Below are positions 6,683 through 12,820 of a stretch of DNA of 16,724 nucleotides, in pieces. How positions within the stretch are numbered: position 1 is the first letter of the stretch; each line of letters begins with the position of its first letter. The notes below the pieces were generated by a model. That model did no database searches and was not told where the DNA came from. It saw nothing but the letters and a program-made list of their open reading frames with translations. Position numbers and translations under genes: made by a program. This stretch comes from Candidatus Bathyarchaeota archaeon B23 (lineage in GTDB: Archaea; Thermoproteota; Bathyarchaeia; TCS64; B23): assembly GCA_001593875.1 (NCBI GenBank), contig LUCA01000008.1, positions 1 to 16,724 on the forward strand, written 5' to 3'.

Positions 6683-7429
6683 TTGTTTGAGGTGCAGCTA
6701 TCCAGCATAGACTCCTTCAGGAGGTTGATTAAGGCCCTATCAGTCATCGTGGAGGAGGGGAGCTTCAACGTCGACGAGGAGGAGATGAGGCTGCTGGCCA
6801 TGGACCCCAGCCACGTCGCCATGGTGGACTTCGAGCTGCCGAGGGACTTCTTCGACGGATATCTCTGCGACGAGGAGACGAGGCTGACAGTCAACATCAG
6901 GGAGCTCCTCAGGTTCCTAGACAGAGTTGAGCGGGGGGAGGAGGTGAAGATCGCCTTGGAGGAGGGGAGGCTCTCCATCGAATGTCTAAGGGGAGGCCAT
7001 AAGAGGCGCTTCCTGATGCCGCTTCTGGAGCCCCTGGAGGAGGAGACGCCGACGCCGAAGATCTTCTTCAAGGCCTCAGCCCGCATACTCGCCCCAAGCC
7101 TGAGGAGGGCGATGAAGGACGCCTCCCTCGTCGGCGAGCACGTGAGGCTGGAGATCGACGAGGAGGAGTTCAAGATCAGCGCCGAGGGGGATATCGGAAG
7201 CGTCTCCAGCGTCTGGACCCTGGAGGCTGAGGAACTACTGGAGCTGAAGGTGGAGGAGCCCTCCTCAGCCACCTTCACCCTCAGCTACCTCCAGGACATC
7301 ATAAACGCCGCCTCAGCCTCCAGCGAGGTCGCCACCCTGGAGCTCTCCACCGACATGCCCATCAAACTCGACTTCGAGCTGCCGAAGGGGAGGCTCATCT
7401 ACTACCTGTCGCCCTGCATAGGCGTGTAG
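6683..7429 (+). CDS. pcn: DNA polymerase sliding clamp PCNA
   Basis: PCNA is the ring-shaped clamp that holds DNA polymerase and other replication enzymes on DNA. The 248-residue product has two similar domains, the signature LLAMDPSHVAMVDFEL (37-52), an interdomain connecting loop near 112-127 (MPLLEPLEEETPTPK), and the C-terminal IKLDFELPKGRLIYYLSPCI. The ending GV differs from the more usual acidic tail, but length is normal. The start is TTG at 6683, which reads MFEVQLSSIDSF as the family expects. A GTG at 6673 runs into a stop within six codons. No strong ribosome binding site precedes the TTG, and the TATA box position suggests a leaderless message. This is the last gene before the metabolic island. 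Confidence 0.94.
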   Translation: MFEVQLSSIDSFRRLIKALSVIVEEGSFNVDEEEMRLLAMDPSHVAMVDFELPRDFFDGYLCDEETRLTVNIRELLRFLDRVERGEEVKIALEEGRLSIECLRGGHKRRFLMPLLEPLEEETPTPKIFFKASARILAPSLRRAMKDASLVGEHVRLEIDEEEFKISAEGDIGSVSSVWTLEAEELLELKVEEPSSATFTLSYLQDIINAASASSEVATLELSTDMPIKLDFELPKGRLIYYLSPCIGV

Positions 7430-7577
7430 AGGACGGAGGGGTTCATCCCCCTGGAGGGGGCGGTGGCTGGGAGCTCTGGGGAGGGGGAGGATGCCTCTTA
7501 ACTTTCCCCTCTCACCCCCATGGAGCCGCCCAGGGATGGAGGGGGTACCCCGAGTTGCCCCGACTCTCAGGGCATTA
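7430..7577 (+). other. Gene-free spacer with several GC-rich inverted repeats
   Basis: No convincing gene lies between pcna and the mttB-like gene. The stretch has GGGG/CCCC near 7439-7450, CCCCCAT (7515-7521) facing ATGGAGGGGG (7536-7545) with one bulged base, and the palindrome GGGGTACCCC (7542-7551). A pyrimidine tract occurs at 7499-7519. It could be a structured 3' end for pcna or a regulatory region of the island. A 43-codon frame from ATG 7491 is discussed among the rejected items. Confidence 0.4.
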
Positions 7578-7590
7578 AGCTTAATTTTAA
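7578..7590 (+). promoter_or_regulatory. Promoter of the mttB-like operon (leaderless)
   Basis: AGCTTAATTTTAA contains a clear TATA box centred about 30 bases before the ATG at 7615. The 24 bases between box and start contain no Shine-Dalgarno-like run, in contrast to the purine-rich sites before internal operon genes, so a leaderless message is likely. Confidence 0.6.
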
Positions 7591-7614
7591 TCGACGCAGA
7601 GATCGTCGAGCGAT

Positions 7615-9060
7615 ATGGTTAGGGGATTCAGGCTGCTGGAGAGGGGGGAGATAGAGGAGATCCACTCCTCCACGCTGAGGCTGCTGGAGAGGACTGGCGT
7701 GGAGGTGAGGAACGAGGAGGCCCTAAGCCTCCTCGAGGAGAACGGCTGCGAGGTGGAGGAGAGGAGGGTTAGGATACCGGGGGAGTTGGTGGAGGAATGC
7801 CTGAGGAGGGCGCCGTCGAAGATAGAGCTCCACAGCAGGGACGGCGAGAGGAGGCTGCTCATCGGCGGCGACAACGTCGTCTACAACCCGGGGTCGGCGG
7901 CCATCTACTTCCTAGACTATGAGACCGGCGAGATCAGGAGGGGGACCTCCCGGGACCTGGAGAGGCTGGTGAGGCTGGCCGACGCCCTGAGGCATATAGA
8001 GGCTCAGAGCACCGCCATCGTCCCCTCCGACGTCCCGGAGGAGGTGGCGGACCTCTACAGGCTGTATATCGTCCTGAGGAACTCGGATAAGCCCATCATC
8101 ACCGGGGCCTTCTCGAAGCAGGGGCTCATCGACATGGCGGAGATGCTCAACGCCGCCGTCGGGGGAGCCGAGAAGCTGGGACGTAGACCCAGAGCCATCT
8201 TCGACTGCTGTCCGACGTCGCCCCTCATCTGGGGGGACGTCACGGCTCAGAACCTCCTGGACTGCGCCGACAGGGGGATACCGGCCGAGATCATCCCGGC
8301 TCCCCAGATCGGGGCGACGAGCCCCGCCACCCTCGCCGGCACCCTCCTCCAGTCGAACGCCGAGATACTCAGCGGAGTCGTCATCACCCAGCTGAGGAGG
8401 GCGGGGGCGCCCGTCATCTACGGCGGGTCGCCCACCCTCTTCGACATGAGATACGTCACCGCCAGGCTGGGAGCCATAGAGGCTGTGATGACGGCCTGCG
8501 CCGGAGCCGAGATCGGCAGGCACTACGGGCTGCCGACCCACGGCTACCTAGGCCTCAGCGACTCGAAGGTCGTCGACGGGCAGAGCTGCTTCGAGTCGGC
8601 CATCGGCATCATCATGGCCGCCCTGACGGGGGTGAACGTCGTCTCAGGCCCCGGCATGCTGGTCGAGGAGAATTGTCAATCCCTGGAGAAGCTGGTCATC
8701 GACGACGAGCTCTGCGGCATGGCCTACAGGCTGTTGGAGGGCATCGAGGTGGAGGGGGAGACCCTCGCCCTAGAGGTCATCGAGAGGGTGGGCCCCGGAG
8801 GCCACTTCCTAGCTGAGAGGCATACGATGAAGCACTTCAGGAGGGAGCGATACATACCCTCAGACGTCGTCTGCCGCCTCACCGTCGACGCCTGGAGGAA
8901 GGCGGGCTCCAAGGACATCCTCACCAGGGCCAGGGAGAGGGTGGAGAAGCTGCTGAGGGAGCATCAGCCCAAGCCCATGCCGGAGGAGAGGGCCCAGGCA
9001 TTGGAGGAGGTGCTGGACTCGATCTTCCAGAGATACGGGCTGAAGAGGCCGGAGGTGTAG
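7615..9060 (+). CDS. mttB: MttB-family (trimethylamine/quaternary amine) methyltransferase without pyrrolysine
   Basis: MttB-family enzymes take a methyl group from trimethylamine or, in the non-pyrrolysine branch typified by MtgB, from a quaternary amine such as glycine betaine, and give it to the cobalt of a corrinoid protein. The 481-residue product spans the family length: a helical N-terminus with LERTGVEVRNEEALSLLEE (24-42), NPGSAAIYF (91-99), the barrel strands PIITGAFS and RAIFDCCPTSPLIWG (193-207), VIYGGSPTLFDMRY (267-280), GLPTHGYLGLSDSKVVDGQ (305-323) and VNVVSGPGMLVEENC. The region around 308-322 is where methanogen MttB carries pyrrolysine as best I can align from memory; here it is plain sense codons, with no internal TAG. 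The gene begins the operon from a leaderless promoter and is followed four bases later by the dehydrogenase. The substrate is unknown. Codon style matches the neighbours. Confidence 0.88.
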   Translation: MVRGFRLLERGEIEEIHSSTLRLLERTGVEVRNEEALSLLEENGCEVEERRVRIPGELVEECLRRAPSKIELHSRDGERRLLIGGDNVVYNPGSAAIYFLDYETGEIRRGTSRDLERLVRLADALRHIEAQSTAIVPSDVPEEVADLYRLYIVLRNSDKPIITGAFSKQGLIDMAEMLNAAVGGAEKLGRRPRAIFDCCPTSPLIWGDVTAQNLLDCADRGIPAEIIPAPQIGATSPATLAGTLLQSNAEILSGVVITQLRRAGAPVIYGGSPTLFDMRYVTARLGAIEAVMTACAGAEIGRHYGLPTHGYLGLSDSKVVDGQSCFESAIGIIMAALTGVNVVSGPGMLVEENCQSLEKLVIDDELCGMAYRLLEGIEVEGETLALEVIERVGPGGHFLAERHTMKHFRRERYIPSDVVCRLTVDAWRKAGSKDILTRARERVEKLLREHQPKPMPEERAQALEEVLDSIFQRYGLKRPEV

Positions 9061-9064
9061 AGGG

Positions 9065-10210
9065 ATGCGGATCATAGTCATCGGCTGCGGGAAGATCGGC
9101 TCCACAATAGCCAAAGACCTCTCGGAGGCGCTGGCTGAGGCGGAGATAACCGTCGCCGACAAGAGGCCTGAGACGGCTGAGAGGGTGGCCTCCACCGTCG
9201 GCGGGGAGTGGACGACGGTCGACGCCTCGGATAGGGGGAGCATAGCCCAGGCGCTCCGGGGATTCGACCTCGCCGTCGGGGCGTTGCCCGGGGACTATGG
9301 CTATGGGGCGATGGAGGCGGCCGTCGAGGCGGGCGTCGACATGGTGGACGTCTCCTACACCCCTGAGAACCCGCTGACCCTCGACGGGGAGGCGAGGCGT
9401 CGGGGGATGACGCTCATACCCGACTGCGGAGTCGCCCCAGGGCTGTCCAACATGCTGGTGGGCTATGGGGCCTCGAAGCTCGACGAGGTGAGGGAGGCCC
9501 ACATCCTCGTCGGCGGCATCCCCGAGAGGATGGTTCCACCGCTGGGCTACACGATCACCTGGTCGGCTGAGGGGCTCATCGACGAGTACGTCAGACCCGT
9601 CCACATCGTCGAGGGCGGCCGAGTCTTGGAGGTGCCGGCGCTCAGCGGCCTGGAGGAGGTGGAGTTCCCAGGGCTAGGCCGCCTGGAGGCCTTCTACACC
9701 GACGGCCTGAGAACCCTCATAGACACCTTCAGGGGGGTGGAGAGCATGTATGAGAAGACGCTTAGGTATCCGGGGCATGTGGAGAGGGTGAGGCTGCTCC
9801 GAGAGCTCGGCCTCTTCGATGAGGAGCCGATAGAGGTCGACGGCGTCGAGGTGTCGCCGAAGCTCTTCACGGCTAGGCTGCTGGAGAGGCATCTGAGGAT
9901 GCCGGAGGTGGGGGACCTCCTGGCGATGATGGTGGAGGTGAAGGGGGTTAAGGCCGGTGAGGGGAGGACCATCAGGTTCCACCTCCTCGACAGATATGAT
10001 AGGGTGAGGGGCGTCACGGCGATGGCGAGGACGACGGGCTACACCGCCTCCATAGTGGCCCAGCTGCTGGCTAAGGGGCGTGTAGAGGAGAGGGGGGTTG
10101 TACCCCCGGAGAGGCTGGGTCTGAGGCCTCAGGTCTTCGAGGAGATACTCATGGAGCTCCGGAGGCGGGGCGTCGAGGTGGTGGAGCAGGTTGATGAGGC
10201 TGGAGGCTGA
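9065..10210 (+). CDS. Saccharopine/lysine dehydrogenase-like NAD(P)-dependent oxidoreductase
   Basis: A 381-residue member of the saccharopine dehydrogenase/LYS9-like family (COG1748), whose known members oxidise C-N bonds of amino acids with NAD(P), for example lysine 6-dehydrogenase. Seen: Rossmann motif GCGKIG (7-12) in RIIVIGCGKIGSTIA, an acidic residue Asp32 after the second strand (TVADKRPE), ALPGDYGYGAMEAAVEAGVD, then PDCGVAPGLSNMLVGYG, GGIPERMVPPLGY, EAFYTDGLRTLIDTF and EKTLRYPGHVERVRLL. These are shared with lysine 6-dehydrogenase-like proteins. GGAGGTG at the mttB end serves the ATG. The 3' end overlaps mtrH by 17 bases. Its place between two methyltransferases suggests it handles the demethylated amine or its methylated precursor. 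The true substrate is not readable from sequence. Confidence 0.8.
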   Translation: MRIIVIGCGKIGSTIAKDLSEALAEAEITVADKRPETAERVASTVGGEWTTVDASDRGSIAQALRGFDLAVGALPGDYGYGAMEAAVEAGVDMVDVSYTPENPLTLDGEARRRGMTLIPDCGVAPGLSNMLVGYGASKLDEVREAHILVGGIPERMVPPLGYTITWSAEGLIDEYVRPVHIVEGGRVLEVPALSGLEEVEFPGLGRLEAFYTDGLRTLIDTFRGVESMYEKTLRYPGHVERVRLLRELGLFDEEPIEVDGVEVSPKLFTARLLERHLRMPEVGDLLAMMVEVKGVKAGEGRTIRFHLLDRYDRVRGVTAMARTTGYTASIVAQLLAKGRVEERGVVPPERLGLRPQVFEEILMELRRRGVEVVEQVDEAGG

Positions 10211-11090
10211 GCAGAGGGTCTTCGAGATCGCAGGCGTGAGGGTCGGCGGAATACCAGGCCGAGACCCGACGGTGCTGATAGGCACCATCTTCTACAGGAA
10301 GCAGCGGATCGTCGAGGATGATCGCCGAGGAGTCTTCAACGAGGAGAAGGCTGAGGAGCTCATCAAGCTGCAGGAGGAGTTCTCCGATAAAACAGGAAAC
10401 CCCTCCATCCTCGACGTGGAGGGGGCGACCTCGGAGGCCCTGATAAGGTATCTGGAGTTCGCTGCCGACATCACCGATGAACCCCTCCTCCTAGGCGGCC
10501 CCACACCGGAGGTGAGGATAGAGGCCCTAAGATGGGCTGGGGAGGCGGGGCTTACAGATCGAATCGTCTACAACTCGCTGCTGCCAGGCTGCGGAAAGGA
10601 CGAGCTCGAAGCCGTAAGGGAGGCGGGTGTAGAGGGCGCCATCCTCCTCGCCTACAACGTCTCAAGCCTAACCTCAGCCGGAAGAATCAAGGCGCTCCAG
10701 GAGCTCCTGGAGGCCGTAGAGGGATATGGCATCCGGAAGCCCCTGCTGGACACCTTCGTGATGGACATCCCAAGCCTAGGCGCAGCCCTCCAGGCCATAC
10801 CTGAGGCCAAATCGAGGTGGGGTCTACCAGCGGGCTGCGGACCCCACAACGCCATCGGCCTCTGGAGGGGGCTGAGACGGAAGATGGGGATCAAGGCCAG
10901 GAGGCCGGCGGTGGCGGCCGTCAACGCCGTCTCAGCCGCCCTGGGGGCGGACTTTCTCCTCTACGGCCCCATAGAGGAGGCCCCCATCGTCTTCCCAGCC
11001 GTGGCGATGGTGGACGCCGCCTACGCCTTCCCGGCGATGAGGAGGGGCGTGAGGATCGGGAGGGAGCACCCCCTCTTCAAGATCTCCTAG
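10194..11090 (+). CDS. mtrH: MtrH-family methylcorrinoid:tetrahydropterin methyltransferase
   Basis: MtrH transfers methyl groups between a corrinoid cofactor and tetrahydromethanopterin in the methanogen Mtr complex; family members outside that complex do the same job with MttB-type systems, for example MtgA with tetrahydrofolate. The 298-residue product shows FEIAGVRVGGIPGRDPTVLI (10-29), GTIFYRKQRIV, the segment EEFSDKTGNPSILDVEG (61-77), DRIVYNSLLPG, and the second half with GLPAGCGPHNAIGLW. Its length is slightly below the usual 310 or so. ATG 10194 gives a typical N-terminus; a TTG at 10191 lies one codon earlier. The gene overlaps the dehydrogenase stop, so translation is coupled. None of mtrA-G is nearby, so it is unlikely to belong to the membrane complex here. 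Confidence 0.9.
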   Translation: MRLEAEQRVFEIAGVRVGGIPGRDPTVLIGTIFYRKQRIVEDDRRGVFNEEKAEELIKLQEEFSDKTGNPSILDVEGATSEALIRYLEFAADITDEPLLLGGPTPEVRIEALRWAGEAGLTDRIVYNSLLPGCGKDELEAVREAGVEGAILLAYNVSSLTSAGRIKALQELLEAVEGYGIRKPLLDTFVMDIPSLGAALQAIPEAKSRWGLPAGCGPHNAIGLWRGLRRKMGIKARRPAVAAVNAVSAALGADFLLYGPIEEAPIVFPAVAMVDAAYAFPAMRRGVRIGREHPLFKIS

Positions 11091-11119
11091 TCCCTCCTCG
11101 GGATCAACGGCCATCGTAA

Positions 11120-11908
11120 CTAGTCGATGTAGAGGGGTCTCTCTATCCACGCTGGGTTGAGGTGGCTTCCCATATAGCCCGAGTCGAAGGACTCCACGCA
11201 GGCCCTCACGCAGCGGCCGCAGACGTCGGCCTCCAGGCCTCGAGCTTCGAGGGCGAGGATATATCGTCGACACAGCTCCCTGTAGTCCTCCCCCAACCGC
11301 TCAGCCCTCAGCAGCGGGCAGGCCTCTAGGCAGGCACGGCAGCCGCCGCAGCTCCCCTCCGAGGGCCCCGTCGAGGGGAGAGGCCTAGGGGTGTAGATGG
11401 TGGCCAGCCTTATGGCTGAGGCGTATCGGGGGTTGACGATGAGGCCGCTTCTCCCCCTCCAGCCCACGCCGGCCAGCTCCGCCGCCACCCTGTGGGAGAC
11501 CGTCGCCCCGTAGTAGTCCTCCACCCGGTCAACCTCCCCTGCGATGCCCTCTAGGGTGGCTGGGATGTAGACTCCCTCCACCTCCTCGGCGACCCTCTCA
11601 GCCGTCTCGTTCAAGGCCTCATTCAACCTGTGGTAGGCCTCGGCGTAGATGTTCCAGGACTCCCTATACCCCTGGAGGGGGATGGCCTCGACGGCCTCCC
11701 TCGGGTAGGCGTAGGCGATGGAGATGGCGCTCCTCATGGAGGTTAGGGCGTCGCCGCAGAGCTCCTCAAGCCTCCTCCCCTGAATCGGCATCAGGGCCCT
11801 GTAGACGTCGTCGAAGGGGGCGACGCCGAGGACGCCCCTCAGCCCCCAGCGGCCCGCCTCCTCCCCGAAGACCTCGACGACGGACCTCAGCCTCCTCGGG
11901 GGATTCAC
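11120..11908 (-). CDS. QueG-like protein with two 4Fe-4S clusters
   Basis: A 262-residue soluble Fe-S protein resembling epoxyqueuosine reductase QueG (COG1600), a cobalamin-dependent enzyme related to reductive dehalogenases. Seen: AISIAYAYP (61-69), AAELAGVGWRGRSGLIVNPR (142-161) and IRLATIYTPRPL, which match QueG-type GxGWIGKN and RLGxIxT segments. Then come eight cysteines in the double-cluster pattern: Cys187, 190, 193 and 197 (CGGCRACLEACP), Cys213, and Cys230, 233 and 237 (CGRCVRAC). The C-terminal HEAT-like part of QueG is missing. Archaea make archaeosine and not queuosine, so a different electron-transfer role is likely, possibly reducing a corrinoid; this is inference from context. 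GTG at 11908 is 27 bases from the centre of its TATA box, so the message is probably leaderless. It converges on mtrH with a 29-base gap. Confidence 0.75.
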   Translation of the reverse strand: MNPPRRLRSVVEVFGEEAGRWGLRGVLGVAPFDDVYRALMPIQGRRLEELCGDALTSMRSAISIAYAYPREAVEAIPLQGYRESWNIYAEAYHRLNEALNETAERVAEEVEGVYIPATLEGIAGEVDRVEDYYGATVSHRVAAELAGVGWRGRSGLIVNPRYASAIRLATIYTPRPLPSTGPSEGSCGGCRACLEACPLLRAERLGEDYRELCRRYILALEARGLEADVCGRCVRACVESFDSGYMGSHLNPAWIERPLYID

Positions 11909-11930
11909 GGAGATAGAGGGGCGTCGACGA

Positions 11931-11940
11931 CGATTTAACG
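11931..11940 (-). promoter_or_regulatory. TATA box of the QueG-like gene
   Basis: On the minus strand this reads CGTTAAATCG, centred 27 bases before the GTG at 11908. It is the left half of an inverted repeat shared with the opposite promoter. Confidence 0.6.
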
Positions 11941-11962
11941 CTTCTGAGGGTAGGGTTAAATC
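11932..11962. repeat. Eight-base inverted repeat forming a symmetrical divergent promoter
   Basis: GATTTAAC (11932-11939) and GTTAAATC (11955-11962) are perfect inverted copies separated by 15 bases. Each arm contains the TATA box of one divergent gene, so a regulator bound between or over the arms could control both the QueG-like gene and the aldolase. Confidence 0.65.
11954..11962 (+). promoter_or_regulatory. TATA box of the aldolase gene
   Basis: GGTTAAATC is centred 28 bases before the ATG at 11986, fitting a leaderless transcript. No purine-rich ribosome binding site directly precedes the ATG. Confidence 0.6.
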
Positions 11963-11985
11963 CCTGAAGCTCTCTAGGATTCACC

Positions 11986-12759
11986 ATGTCCCCGCTGAGG
12001 AATGAGGTGAAGTGGAGGCTTAAGCGGGGTGAGACGGCCCTAGGGGCCTGGGCCTCCATCCTCCACCCCATCTCCGTGAGGGCTATCGCCCGCAGCGGCG
12101 TCGACTGGGTTCTCTTCGACACGGAGCATGGGCCGGCGAGCTTCGAGACCCTAGACCTACTGGTGAGGGAGGTCTGCGGCTCCGGGGCGATCCCGCTGAT
12201 AAGGGTTGTCTGGAACGATATGAACGCCATCAAGAGGGCCCTCGACACCGGAGCCCTCGGCGTCGTCGTCCCCCTCGTCGAGAGCCGTGAGGCCGCTGAG
12301 AACGCCGTAAGATACCCCCGTTATCCCCCGGAGGGGGTTAGGGGGTGCGCCCCGGGGAGGGCCTCCTCGGCCTGGGGCGTCTCAACGAGGGAGTACCTCG
12401 ACCACGTGAACGACGAGATGTTCGTCGCCGTCCAGATCGAGACGGGGAGGGCGGTGGAGAAGGTGGAGGAGATCGTCTCCGTCGACGGCGTCGACGCCAC
12501 CTTCATCGGCCCCACGGACCTCTCCACCTCCACTGGGCATAGGGGAGAGCCCTTCCACCCCGAGGTGGTGGAGATGATGCGGAGGGTCATCGAGGCCTCC
12601 GAGGCGGCGGGCGTCGCACCGGGCGTCGCCTATGGGCTGGGCGTGGAACATCTCCGGGAGCTCATGGATATGGGCTTCAGGTTCATAGGCGTCGGGAGCG
12701 ATGCGTCGCTGATGACCCTAGGCTGCGGGGAGACCTTGAGGAGGCTGAGGGGGGAGTAG
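11986..12759 (+). CDS. HpcH/HpaI-family 2-oxo acid aldolase (class II, metal dependent)
   Basis: Enzymes of this family reversibly cleave hydroxy-2-oxo acids to pyruvate (or a related oxo acid) and an aldehyde, using a divalent metal. The 257-residue product has every catalytic feature: DTEHGP (45-50) with the catalytic His48, Arg73 in IPLIRV, Gln150 and the metal ligand Glu152 in VQIET (149-153), and the second metal ligand Asp178 in FIGPTDLS (173-180). Also seen is YPPEGVRG (113-120), a family hallmark. Length is normal. The gene has its own leaderless promoter, divergent from the QueG-like gene, and no close downstream partner, since the ribosomal cluster starts 61 bases later. It may serve the methyltransferase operon or be independent. 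Some family members are citrate lyase-like or macrophomate synthase-like, so the substrate is open. Confidence 0.9.
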   Translation: MSPLRNEVKWRLKRGETALGAWASILHPISVRAIARSGVDWVLFDTEHGPASFETLDLLVREVCGSGAIPLIRVVWNDMNAIKRALDTGALGVVVPLVESREAAENAVRYPRYPPEGVRGCAPGRASSAWGVSTREYLDHVNDEMFVAVQIETGRAVEKVEEIVSVDGVDATFIGPTDLSTSTGHRGEPFHPEVVEMMRRVIEASEAAGVAPGVAYGLGVEHLRELMDMGFRFIGVGSDASLMTLGCGETLRRLRGE

Positions 12760-12762
12760 GGA

Positions 12763-12771
12763 ATATATTTA
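12763..12771 (+). promoter_or_regulatory. TATA box of the eS19-PDCD5-ribosomal-ftsY operon
   Basis: ATATATTTA in the 61-base gap is the most AT-rich run between the aldolase and eS19. Transcription would begin near 12793, leaving a leader of about 28 bases that contains AAAAGGGG before the TTG start of rps19e. Confidence 0.55.
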
Positions 12772-12820
12772 TGTCGGTCCTCCATCAATTCTTTAGCGCT
12801 TCGGGGAAAAGGGGTTAGAG

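Noticed and set aside
7436..7452. A tRNA T-arm-like stretch GGTTCATCC
   Set aside because: The surrounding sequence does not fold into acceptor, D and anticodon arms.
7491..7622. A 43-codon frame starting ATG at 7491 behind a GGGGGAGG run and ending just inside mttB
   Set aside because: It runs through the mttB promoter, its purine run touches the ATG with no spacing, it resembles no family I know, and the composition looks like spacer DNA.
7615..9060. A pyrrolysine-containing trimethylamine methyltransferase
   Set aside because: No internal TAG exists in the gene, and TAG ends most genes in the window.
10194..11090. Evidence that the organism is a methanogen
   Set aside because: MtrH alone occurs in non-methanogens; no mcr genes or other mtr genes are visible here.
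11120..11908. A true epoxyqueuosine reductase
   Set aside because: Archaea carry archaeosine and not queuosine in tRNA, and the C-terminal HEAT-like part of QueG is absent. The similarity is kept as a family relation only.
7615..12759. Recent horizontal transfer or a mobile island
   Set aside because: No transposase, integrase, direct repeats or tRNA borders are seen, and GC content and AGG usage look like those of the neighbours.
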